Below, piece after piece: positions 1 through 7,200 of a stretch of DNA of 10,177 nucleotides (the stretch's first letter is position 1; each line of letters begins with the position of its first letter). The DNA lies in the NCBI GenBank assembly GCA_009777165.1, contig WRML01000048.1, positions 1 through 10,177 on the forward strand, given 5' to 3'. This stretch comes from Kiritimatiellota bacterium (GTDB lineage: Bacteria > Verrucomicrobiota > Kiritimatiellia > RFP12 > UBA1067). The position numbers and the translations under genes are program-made. The notes beneath the pieces are model-generated. The model was not told where the DNA came from. It made no database searches and saw only the letters and a list, made by a program, of their open reading frames with translations.

Positions 1-723
1 GAGCAGCAGGCCAGGCGCCACAGGGACAATCCCTTCGACCCCACGAAGGTGTGGAGCCACGGGGAATACCCATTGACCGAGGTGGGCGTGCTGGAATTGG
101 GCCGCAACCCGGAGAACTATTTTGCCGATGTGGAGCAGAGCGCCTTCAACCCGGCGAACATCGTGCCGGGGATCGGGTTCTCCCCGGATAAGCTGCTGCA
201 GGGGCGCCTGTTCTCCTACGGCGACGCGCAGCGTTACCGCCTCGGCGTGAACCACACGCTCATCCCGGTCAACAAGCCGCGCTGCCCCGTGCATTCCTAC
301 CACCGCGACGGCCTCATGCGCGTGGACGGCAACTACGGCGCGACCACGGGCTACCACCCGAACAGCGTGGGCGAGTGGGAAGAGCAGAAGTGTTTCGCCG
401 AGCCGCCGCTCCCCCTGGATGGCCCCGCCGCGCACCACGACCCGTATGTGGGCGACGACTGCTTCTACCAGCCCGGCGACCTCTACCGCCTGATGACGCC
501 GGACAAGCGCGACCTGCTCATCGCGAACACCGCCGCGAACATCGCCCCGGTCACGGACAACATCAAGTACCGTCACGCCGCGCACTGCTATCTTGCGGAC
601 AAGGAATACGGCACGCGCATCGCCGATGCGCTGGGTCTGAAGCTGGACAAGGTGGTTGAGCTTGCGGGCATGAGCCGTGAGGATCGGCTCCGCGCCACGA
701 GCGCAAGCGTATGGGCCTCGTAA
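1..723 (+). CDS. katA: Haem catalase, C-terminal part (5' end outside window)
   Basis: This is the C-terminal 240 residues of a monofunctional haem catalase, which converts hydrogen peroxide to water and oxygen. The frame is open from base 1, so the true start lies to the left; the GTG at 49 is internal. The proximal haem-ligand signature RLFSYGDAQ is intact, with the axial Tyr encoded at 217-219. Other family blocks are FNPANIVPGIGFSPDK before it and the NHTLIPVNKPRCPVHSYHRDG stretch after it. The protein ends about 165 residues after the ligand Tyr, which fits the small-subunit (clade 3, KatA-like) class and lacks the flavodoxin-like C-terminal domain of large catalases. The Tyr codon, frame and stop are all intact. 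It is followed after 24 bases by an outer-membrane protein gene on the same strand, probably in one transcript. The catalase call is firm; the symbol katA is by family resemblance. Confidence 0.96.
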   Translation, partial: EQQARRHRDNPFDPTKVWSHGEYPLTEVGVLELGRNPENYFADVEQSAFNPANIVPGIGFSPDKLLQGRLFSYGDAQRYRLGVNHTLIPVNKPRCPVHSYHRDGLMRVDGNYGATTGYHPNSVGEWEEQKCFAEPPLPLDGPAAHHDPYVGDDCFYQPGDLYRLMTPDKRDLLIANTAANIAPVTDNIKYRHAAHCYLADKEYGTRIADALGLKLDKVVELAGMSREDRLRATSASVWAS

Positions 724-747
724 TCACGATGAACAGGAAAGACGGCA

Positions 748-1572
748 ATGAAGAAAACATTTTTATCGAAGTTCATCTTGTCGGCGTTGGCATTGGCATT
801 GCCGTGCGCAACGGCTTGGGCGCATGAGTCGCATGGGCATGACCTGACAAGGGAAGGCGGCGCAAGTGAAAACCTGTTCTATGCGGAGCTGGTGCTCGGC
901 GCCTCTTCCGCAGACGTCTGGCGCGGCATGGTGCAGAACGATGAACCCGTCTGGCAACCCCATGTCATGTTCGGCATTGACCTGAAAGGTTACGGCAAGG
1001 TTTACGGGGATGTCCTGTTCTGTTTTGACGCGACAACGCGCAACAGGCAGACAACGTTCGGCGGACTGAATGCGATTGACTATTGGGCGGGGTATGAGGT
1101 TGAACTCGGCGATTTCGTTCTGGGCGCCGGGCACATCTGGTACACCTACCCCAAGGCGAACGGTCCCGACTATGAAGGCAGCGCGCGGGAAATCTTTGCG
1201 AAGCTTTCATATAAAAACGCATACGTCGTGCCGTTCATCGAAGGCTATTACGACTACAACGTTGCCGAAGGCATTTACGCCCTCGCAGGTTTGCGCAAAG
1301 AGGTTCAGGTGGCAGACCCACTTTCCGTGGGCGCGGAGGTTTCCGTGGGCGGCGGGAGCGGCGGCATGACCCGGTATTACTTCGACGGCCGCACAAGCAA
1401 GACAGGGCTCACGGACGGGAACGCCGAGCTTTTCGCCAAATACGACCTGACGGACAACCTGTTCCTTGGCGCGCGTGTCGCATGGACATCGCTTCTGGAC
1501 GACCGTCTCAAAGGCGTTTGGTTCCGGGATCATACCCTCTGGGGCGGCATCGAGATTGGTATGACTTTTTAA
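748..1572 (+). CDS. TorF-like putative outer-membrane beta-barrel protein with His-rich N-terminus
   Basis: A 274-residue exported protein. Residues 1-25 form a Sec signal peptide (KK near the start, hydrophobic core LSALALALP, cleavage expected after AWA). The mature chain begins HESHGHD, a histidine-rich patch that could bind metal. The rest alternates aromatic and polar residues and is Gly/Tyr/Trp-rich, as in transmembrane beta-strands (for example YWAGYEVELGDFVLGAGHIW), and it ends GIEIGMTF with a terminal Phe, the usual outer-membrane insertion signal. The overall look is that of the TorF/CHP02001 family of small putative porins; the substrate is unknown. An AGGAAAG ribosome binding site at 735-741 sits 6 bases before the ATG. 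The 24-base gap after the catalase gene suggests co-transcription, so a role tied to oxidative stress or metal supply is possible but only inferred. Confidence 0.8.
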   Translation: MKKTFLSKFILSALALALPCATAWAHESHGHDLTREGGASENLFYAELVLGASSADVWRGMVQNDEPVWQPHVMFGIDLKGYGKVYGDVLFCFDATTRNRQTTFGGLNAIDYWAGYEVELGDFVLGAGHIWYTYPKANGPDYEGSAREIFAKLSYKNAYVVPFIEGYYDYNVAEGIYALAGLRKEVQVADPLSVGAEVSVGGGSGGMTRYYFDGRTSKTGLTDGNAELFAKYDLTDNLFLGARVAWTSLLDDRLKGVWFRDHTLWGGIEIGMTF

Positions 1573-1591
1573 GTTCGCAGATTGCGAGAAT

Positions 1592-1622
1592 CCGCAAGAG
1601 ACGACTCCGTGTCTTCTTGCGG
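1592..1622 (+). terminator. Stem-loop after the catalase/OMP operon, possible terminator without U-tract
   Basis: CCGCAAGAGAC at 1592-1602 pairs with GTCTTCTTGCGG at 1611-1622, with one bulged A and an 8-base loop, starting 19 bases after the stop codon. No T-run follows, so it is not a classic intrinsic terminator; it may stabilise the 3' end or assist termination. A smaller alternative hairpin, TTGCG (1582-1586) with CGCAA (1593-1597), overlaps it and would compete with it. Confidence 0.45.
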
Positions 1623-1649
1623 CAATGGTAGGGCTGGAAAAATTGTTCA

Positions 1650-1664
1650 ACGGCTGGAAGCCGT
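1650..1664. repeat. Short intergenic palindrome (GGCTGGAAGCC type)
   Basis: ACGGCT-GGA-AGCCGT forms a 6-bp stem with a 3-base loop. Related cores, GGCTTTCAGCC, occur at 8303-8313 and 8806-8816 in this window, always between genes. This looks like a dispersed short palindromic repeat; its function is unknown. Confidence 0.45.
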
Positions 1665-1735
1665 CGCTACTTTCAACTAGATCAATTAAAAAAATAATAT
1701 AGCCGTTTTTTGTTGCCCTTGCCACACCAATCTGT

Positions 1736-1963
1736 TATAGTGAATTCACATTAAAAGTGTCTCTCGGTAGAAAAACGCCCTCCCCCCCTTGTCCGCAGGA
1801 AAAGGGGCCCCCGTCGGCGCAGGCGCGACCGATGGGGCACGGGATGCACCTAAAAGAGGCATCCCGATGGGATGCCATAATTTTTTTTTACGCTCTCTTC
1901 TACCGAAAGAAACATCCCTAACGGGATGTTGTTACGGTATGCTTTAAAAGTGATTTCACTATA
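1736..1963 (+). mobile_element. MITE-like element, copy A (228 bp)
   Basis: The ends are near-perfect inverted repeats. The left end reads TATAGTGAATTCACATTAAA and the reverse complement of the right end reads TATAGTGAAATCACTTTTAA; 19 of the first 22 positions match. Both ends carry TA, compatible with a TA target duplication as made by IS630/Tc1-mariner transposases. Inside are a second inverted pair, TCGGTAGAA (1764-1772) with TTCTACCGA (1898-1906), and perfect hairpins GCATCCC-GAT-GGGATGC (1859-1875) and AACATCCC-TAAC-GGGATGTT (1911-1930). There is no room for a transposase and no coding signal. A clearly homologous copy lies inverted at 8454-8706, including an uninterrupted 28-base identity (1791-1818 versus 8597-8624). 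A repeated, structured, TIR-bounded non-coding unit is best read as a MITE or a related non-autonomous repeat; family assignment is inference. Confidence 0.75.
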
Positions 1964-2103
1964 AGTCCATCCTCCGCTCACTGGAGCCCAGGATCTCCGA
2001 GGAACTCCATGCCGCCATCACCTCTGTGTTCAGCCAAATCTCCGCCAGCGATGCTCTCTCTTTTTTGAATCATGCGGCTACAACATTTTTTAAAATATTC
2101 TAG
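1964..2103 (+). pseudogene. Possible C-terminal remnant of an IS630-type transposase
   Basis: Directly after the right end of MITE copy A, one frame is open for about 45 codons to a TAG at 2101-2103. It reads SILRSLEPRISEELHAAITS followed by a stretch containing ISASDALSFLNHA and ending FFKIF. The pattern, helical with a late aromatic/His-Ala motif and a short basic start, recalls the extreme C-terminus of IS630-family transposases, after the NPIE...W block that is absent here. There is no start codon and no upstream part. Its stop overlaps the stop of the convergent gene, both within a shared CTAG. The resemblance is by eye and weak; it could be chance open frame. Confidence 0.25.
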
Positions 2104-3881
2104 TCGTAGTGTATCTCCACCCGATACGAGCGCTTGATGGTGTAGGTGACGCCGCCGTACACCACTTTCGACGGGTAGAACAAGGAGCCGCTACCCGGCA
2201 TCAGCACACCCTGGTAGGAGCAGGTCGTGCCCGTGAGCGTGGGCTTGCCGTTGACCATGGTCTCCTCGAAGGAGGTGAGCTTGCCGGTGAAAATCCCCGT
2301 CTTCTTGTTCTCGCTGAATGTTGCGCCGAAGGGGTTGACGGGATCGTAGGTGTAAAAGTCCGCGCCTTTTTCCAAGTAAGGCTTCCGCGCCTTGGGCAGC
2401 GTCATCCCGCCCTTGACGTCGGGTACAAACGGAACATTGCCGATAATTTTGGTGACCCCCTCCCAAACGCTGAAGTTCGCTCCTGCTTGAAAGGTGGAGA
2501 TATCCGTGTCATAAAGGCAACCGACAGCATTGACGCCAGAAACGAAAGCGTCTGCAGTGGCGGTAGGCGACTTGCCGGGGTAAGACCAGAACCCGGCTCC
2601 GGAAACGGTAAAATCCCCGATCTTTTCAATCGGGAGGTGGATCCATCCCCTTTTGCCGTAGAGCGGGATATACACCGGTATGTCCGCATAGGGCAAGCTG
2701 CTCGGCAGCAGCATCGATCTGGTGCTGACGGCCGTGCCGTCCGCGAGTTTCCCGGCGATTTTCACCGATCCCCTGTCGCCGATCGTGGCCGTCAAATACC
2801 CGTAACCTCCGGGGAGGATTCCGATGGCGCCAGACAAACTCGGTCCAAAAGGAAAAATCTCCATGGTGTAGTACCCCTTGTGCGTGTCGAGCACGGTTTG
2901 CGCGGCGGTTGCCATGGGCTTGTCGAGGAACGCGTTGCGCTGGGCATTGAAGGTGCCAATCGTGGAGCTGGCAATGCATAGATCGGACGACATCCCCCAA
3001 ACCGCGCCGTCCATCTGCCAGTCGTTCCATGGTTGCGTGGGGTCAATGTAAACTGCCAGCCCCCGGAAGGCCTTTGCATTTTCCATGCTCACGGAAAATG
3101 CGGTGCCGGAACGTTCCAGCGACGGTGCGGAGAAGGACACGGTTTTGCCCGGCTCGGTGACGATCTTCGCGCTGACCTTGCCCGAGGCGGAGACGGTCAC
3201 GGTCACCGGGGAACCCTCGATGCTATTGTTCACCCAGCCGGTCGTCAGACACCCGTTGTACGTCCCCGCGACGTTGGGGGGGAGCGCGGCGATGTCGAAC
3301 GTCACGGTGATGGGTTCGGCGGATTTCGTCTTGGCGTCGGCGAGGCTGGCGGCGTTGACGGTGGCGATGTAGTTGCCCACCTTGGTGGGGGCACCGGTGA
3401 TCTCGCCTGTGTTGGCGTTGATTTTCAGGCCCGGGGGCAGGCCCTTGGCGGTGAACTTGACCCCCCCAGCCGCCGCGTTGAAGGTGACCGCCTTATAGAA
3501 ACTCACGCCGACCATGCCGGACTGCGTAGCAGGAATCGGGGTCAGCACCACGTTCACGCAGTCGGCCTTCGCGCGGAAAAACGCCTGGCGTGTGACGTCC
3601 AGGCCGCCGCAGGGGGCCTCGACCTTCAGGGTGGGCGCGTAGCCGACAGCCGGCGTGGAGCCTCCCGCGTTCCAGAAGGTGAACACCGAGTCCTTGTCAG
3701 GCTTGGCGGTGAGCGTGACGGCCTTGCCGTTGACGAACTCCCCACTCTTGGGCGATATTGTGACCGTACCGGAGCCTGTCCCGCTGGTTTGGATGATGAC
3801 TTTGTTGGCGGTGGCGGTCAGCGCGTGTGTGCTCACCGCGAAGATGATGCACCCTGTCATGATGCGTATAGTCTTGTTCAT
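2100..3881 (-). CDS. Secreted protein with divergent InlB repeat and putative Ig domain (593 aa)
   Basis: The start chosen at 3881 gives MNKTIRIMTGCIIFAVSTHA, a Sec signal peptide with probable cleavage after ATA at residue 25; the frame continues 58 codons upstream but only through low-complexity Pro/Ser-rich translation of a pyrimidine tract. Residues 28-75 match a divergent InlB B-repeat (GSGTVTISPKSGEF, VTLTAKPDKD, then FTFW). Residues about 122-198 form a putative Ig (He_PIG) domain with the hallmark GLPPGLKINANTGEITGAP. Residues 204-593 hold weakly repetitive beta-rich segments (GTYNG, GYYTMEI, GYGYLTATIGDRGSVKIAGK, TGIFTGKL, YQGVLMPGSGSLF) of a type seen in large surface proteins of Verrucomicrobia-like bacteria. 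No lipobox, transmembrane helix, LPXTG or sorting tail is seen at the end (RVEIHYD). Probably cell-surface or matrix associated; ligand unknown. No good Shine-Dalgarno is visible before 3881. It lies downstream of the 1190-aa gene on the same strand but is separated by that gene's terminator. Confidence 0.85.
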   Translation of the reverse strand: MNKTIRIMTGCIIFAVSTHALTATANKVIIQTSGTGSGTVTISPKSGEFVNGKAVTLTAKPDKDSVFTFWNAGGSTPAVGYAPTLKVEAPCGGLDVTRQAFFRAKADCVNVVLTPIPATQSGMVGVSFYKAVTFNAAAGGVKFTAKGLPPGLKINANTGEITGAPTKVGNYIATVNAASLADAKTKSAEPITVTFDIAALPPNVAGTYNGCLTTGWVNNSIEGSPVTVTVSASGKVSAKIVTEPGKTVSFSAPSLERSGTAFSVSMENAKAFRGLAVYIDPTQPWNDWQMDGAVWGMSSDLCIASSTIGTFNAQRNAFLDKPMATAAQTVLDTHKGYYTMEIFPFGPSLSGAIGILPGGYGYLTATIGDRGSVKIAGKLADGTAVSTRSMLLPSSLPYADIPVYIPLYGKRGWIHLPIEKIGDFTVSGAGFWSYPGKSPTATADAFVSGVNAVGCLYDTDISTFQAGANFSVWEGVTKIIGNVPFVPDVKGGMTLPKARKPYLEKGADFYTYDPVNPFGATFSENKKTGIFTGKLTSFEETMVNGKPTLTGTTCSYQGVLMPGSGSLFYPSKVVYGGVTYTIKRSYRVEIHYD

Positions 3882-3903
3882 AATGTAAGGATTTTCGCAT
3901 GTC

Positions 3904-3998
3904 GGGAGGGGGGGCGTCAAGCGGAAAACAAAGGGGGGGGAGGAGAAGGGGAGAAGGAGGGTAGGGGGTCTAGGGGAGGGAGGGGACACAGGAGGGCA
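3904..3998. repeat. G-rich, purine-skewed low-complexity tract
   Basis: The + strand carries many G-runs of 3 to 8 (for example GGGAGGGGGGG at 3904-3914 and the 8-G run at 3933-3940), enough for G-quadruplex formation. It lies immediately upstream of the 593-aa gene, so that gene's leader or promoter region is C-rich and the G-rich strand is its template. The 13-mer GAGGGGACACAGG at 3980-3992 recurs on the opposite strand at 8369-8381. Confidence 0.6.
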
Positions 3999-4022
3999 AA
4001 CCCCCAGCCGGAATATCGGCCA

Positions 4023-4049
4023 CCCCCTTTCAAAAGGGGGCTGCAGCCC
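4023..4049. repeat. Tandem palindromes upstream of the 593-aa gene
   Basis: CCCCCTTT (4023-4030) and AAAGGGGG (4033-4040) form a perfect 8-bp inverted repeat, overlapping the 12-base perfect palindrome GGGCTGCAGCCC at 4038-4049. The two stems are mutually exclusive. No T-run follows on either strand, so a terminator role is not supported; they may be dispersed repeats or an operator. Confidence 0.45.
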
Positions 4050-4096
4050 TTTCATCCCCTGGGTCGCCTAGGGCACCGGAGGGCTTGATCCCTTTT

Positions 4097-4132
4097 GAAG
4101 AAAAAGAACGCGCCACCCGGTTGGGTGGCGCG
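4097..4132 (-). terminator. Intrinsic terminator of the 1190-aa surface protein gene
   Basis: CGCGCCACCC (4109-4118) and GGGTGGCGCG (4123-4132) form a perfect 10-bp GC-rich stem with a 4-base loop. On the - strand it is followed directly by TTCTTTTTCTTC (4108-4097), a U-rich tail. It lies 117 bases after the stop of the - strand gene ending at 4249 and before the 593-aa gene, so the two surface genes are probably separate transcription units. Confidence 0.75.
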
Positions 4133-4193
4133 CGTCCTGCCATTACCTTGCCCAACGAACAACAAGGAAAAAAAAACAAGGCAACGCAGGACG
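4133..4193 (-). other. Structured 3' UTR: inverted repeat enclosing an A-tract
   Basis: CGTCCTGC (4133-4140) is exactly complementary to GCAGGACG (4186-4193). Between them lie CCTTG/CAAGG pairs and a run of nine A (T on the transcript strand). It sits between the stop-proximal hairpin and the intrinsic terminator of the - strand gene, and could fold into a long imperfect stem in that transcript's 3' end. The role is unknown. Confidence 0.4.
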
Positions 4194-4204
4194 TTCGAGT
4201 GTTG

Positions 4205-4240
4205 ACCGCCCGCGGGCCCCTTGCGGGACCCGCAGGCGGT
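4205..4240 (-). other. Strong hairpin 8 bases after the surface protein stop codon
   Basis: ACCGCC (4205-4210) pairs with GGCGGT (4235-4240), and inside it GCGGG-C-CCC (4212-4220) pairs with GGG-A-CCCGC (4225-4233) around a TTGC loop, with single C/A mismatches. On the - strand no T-run follows at once; a T-rich stretch comes about 25-35 bases later. It is probably a 3'-end stabilising or pausing structure working with the terminator further on. Confidence 0.55.
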
Positions 4241-4248
4241 TTGAATGG

Positions 4249-7200
4249 TTAATGTTGCGTCAAGGCCTTGACCTTGAAGAAGCCTTTGTTGCCGAGCGGG
4301 TTCGCCAGCAGTGCGGGCTTCAGGATCGCCTTGTGCTCGGCCGCGCCAGAGTCGTCAATCTCGACGGCGGCCCCGTCATGCTCGTAGATGTCCCAGTCCG
4401 CGGCGGCCGTCGTAAGGTCGCCCGTGGCGTGGATCTCGTAGGAGACCAGCTCGCCTTCGATTTGCGCCGGATCCCAGCGCAACACCACGTTCCCCGTAGC
4501 GCGGTCAACGTTGATCGCGCGGACGTGCAGGGACTGCTCTTCGATCGGACGTGCGGTCCATGCCGCCACAAGCGTGTGGTCATTCTCGATGGCGACCAGC
4601 GTGTCGTCGAAGATTTCAGCGCGGTGCCCCTCGATGTGCCATCCGGCGAAGCTGTGACCGGGTTTGGCCGGATCGGGCAGTGCGCCGTAGGCCTCGTTGA
4701 AGGTCACGATGCGGGTCTCTTCGTCGTTGCCGTCGGTCGCGCCGTCGTAGTCGAAGGTCACGGTGATGGCCTTTGCGGTCCAGCGCGCTTCGAGCGCATG
4801 GGGCTCCGTGTTGGCGACCAGCGTGTTGGCCTCGACTTTGTCGGAGGTGTACGCGTGGAACCAGCCGTCGAACGTGTGCCCGGTCTTGGTCGGCGCGGGC
4901 AACGTGCCGTAGGGCGCGTGGAAGGTCACGAAGCGGAAGGCCTCGTCGTTACCTCCGGTCGCACCGTTGTACTCGAAGAGCACGAAGATGGGAACCGTCG
5001 GGATCCACTGCGCGATGAGCTCGTGGGGCGCGGCGATGGAGACCAGCGTGTCGGCCGTGACCTCGTCGGGGAGGCCCGACAGTTTCCAGCCGCCGAAGGT
5101 GTGGCCCGCCTTGATCGGGGCCGGCAGCTTGCCGTAGGGCTGGCCGAAGGTCACGAAGCGGAAGAGATCGCCGTTGCCCCCGGTCGCGCCGTTATAGTCG
5201 AACTGCACGAGGATGTTGGTGATCGCGGCCCACTTCGCGTGGAGCTTGTCGCCAGTGTCCTTGTCCCAGTCCCTTGCGCCAATCGCGTCGGGGCCGTAGT
5301 ACATCACGTCAAGCGCGTCGAAGAAGCCCTTGAATGTGTGGCCCAAACGGGTTGGCACATTGGCAGGGGGCAGGGGGGCGCCGTTCGCGGCCAGTACGAT
5401 CTGCGTGTCGCCGCTGCCGTTATTGTGGTCGAGCGTGATCTCGAGGAGCGCGCTCGGGTAGGCCGTGTCCAACACGGGGTAGCCGTCGTTCACGTTGGGC
5501 TTGATGACCCAGCCGAGGAAGGCGGCGTCGTCCTTGGCCCCTGCGTTCAGCGCCGCCAGCGGGGTGTTCGCCTCGTAGACCAGGTGCGTGCTGAGGAGCG
5601 TGCCGGGGGCCGGCGCGTTCACCATGATGACGGTCTTGTGGATGACAAATGCCGACGAGATGGGGGCAGCCGCGGTACCCTCCAGCCAGTATGAGTTGGT
5701 GATGTAGGGCTTGCCGGTGATCTCGTTGAAGCAGTACCCGACGACCGATCCGATGTGGATGTTCGGGATCGCCCCGCCCGAGCGCGTGATGCTGCCCGTG
5801 TTGAGGTTGTTCGAGATGTAGGTCTCGTTGGCTGTGGAACCCGTGCCGTACATGTAGCCGACAATGCCTCCGGCAAAGATACCGCTCCCAGCCGCCCCAT
5901 GGATGGGCCCCATGTTCAGGCTGTTGAGGATCCTGCCCTTGGCGTCATGGCCGAGGTAGCCCGCGATGCCACCGATATACACGATGGACGAGTCGCCCGT
6001 GACCGACGCGGCGTTGGCGCTGTTGCGGATGGTTCCGGCAAGGTTCGTTCCGGCAGAGGTGAGCCGGGCGTTTTCGCCCGCGATACCGCCGATGCGGAGC
6101 TCGCCGTCCGCCGCCAGGTTTTTCCCGTACACGCGTCCCGAGACGTAGGCGCCGTCAATCAGGCTGTTGACGCCCATCCGCCCCGTGATGCCGCCGACGA
6201 ACACCGTGTCACCGGACGTTTGCATGACCGCAACCTCGGCATCCGCCAGCTTGAGGTTCTTCACGGTGCCGTTCAAGACGAGCGTGCCGAAGAACCCGGC
6301 GTTGTCCGTGACGCCGTCCATGACGACCCGCATCCCGCGGACGGTCTTGCCGTTGCCGTCGAACGTCCCGCCGAACGTTGTGCCAGCGGGCATCCAGTTG
6401 TGCGCCGAGAGGTCAATGTCCTGCGCGAGGATGACCGTCTGTCCGACGTACGTCGTGCCTTGCTCGACGGTCCACGCGAACTGCGCCAGCTCCGCCGCGT
6501 TGTTGACGACGCGCGTCGTCCCGTTCACGTTGCCGTTGTTCGGCCATGCCGTCTCGCGGTTGGCCGCGTCCGCCCAGCTCGTGGGGGTCACGCTCTCCAG
6601 CAGCACGGGGAACCCGCCGTTCACGCCGGGCTCTACGCCCCAGCTGTGGAGTATGCTGCCCCAGGTGTTGCGCGCGCCGACCCAGCCGTTCAAGGCCGCC
6701 AGCAGGCTATCCGTCCGATAGAACGGGTGCGCCGCGTCGAGCCTCGCGGGAAGCGCCGCGCCCACGGGGATGATGGAGGCCGGGAGGTTCGCAGGGTTGT
6801 TGCCAAATGCAGTGGCCGCTGTGCCAGTCAACCAGTACAAGTTCGCGACACTGGTGGCGATGACACTATCCGTGGCGGAGCCGACGAGCCCGCCGACTCT
6901 CCGCGTGCCGGAGCTTGTGGTCGTGACATTACCCGTGTTGAAGCCGTTCGCCAAATAAAGGTCGGCGCCGCCGGATACTGTCAAAGCTCCCACGAGCCCG
7001 CCAACATAAGCGTTTCCCGTGCTGGTGCCAGTGCGCTGGATGGTACCCGTGTTCAAGAGGTTGTACGCCTTCGCCGGCAGCATGATGTGTCCCGCGATTC
7101 CACCCAAATACACAACACCGCCGGAAGAGGCACCCGCCGAAATGTCCGCGTTGTTGACGCAGTCGCGGAGGGTGCGGCCGTTTTTTCCGGCACTGAGGTT

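Noticed and set aside
1714..1741. Possible + strand promoter TTGCCC-N17-TATAGT with its -10 inside the MITE end
   Set aside because: The spacing is good but the -35 is weak and no gene follows on that strand; TATAGT is explained by the terminal repeat.
1741..1962. CRISPR-like array from repeated CATCCC/GGGATG units
   Set aside because: The units are hairpins of unequal spacing within a TIR-bounded element, not direct repeats with unique spacers.
3849..3881. Lipoprotein reading of the 593-aa N-terminus (Cys at residue 11)
   Set aside because: The Cys lies before the hydrophobic core and the preceding residues (IMT-G) do not form a normal lipobox; a standard signal peptide fits better.
3033..4088. 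351-codon open frame on the + strand opposite the 593-aa gene
   Set aside because: Its translation is Gly/Arg/Asp-rich with no domain, and the opposite strand has a signal peptide and recognisable InlB and Ig motifs. It is a GC-rich antisense shadow.
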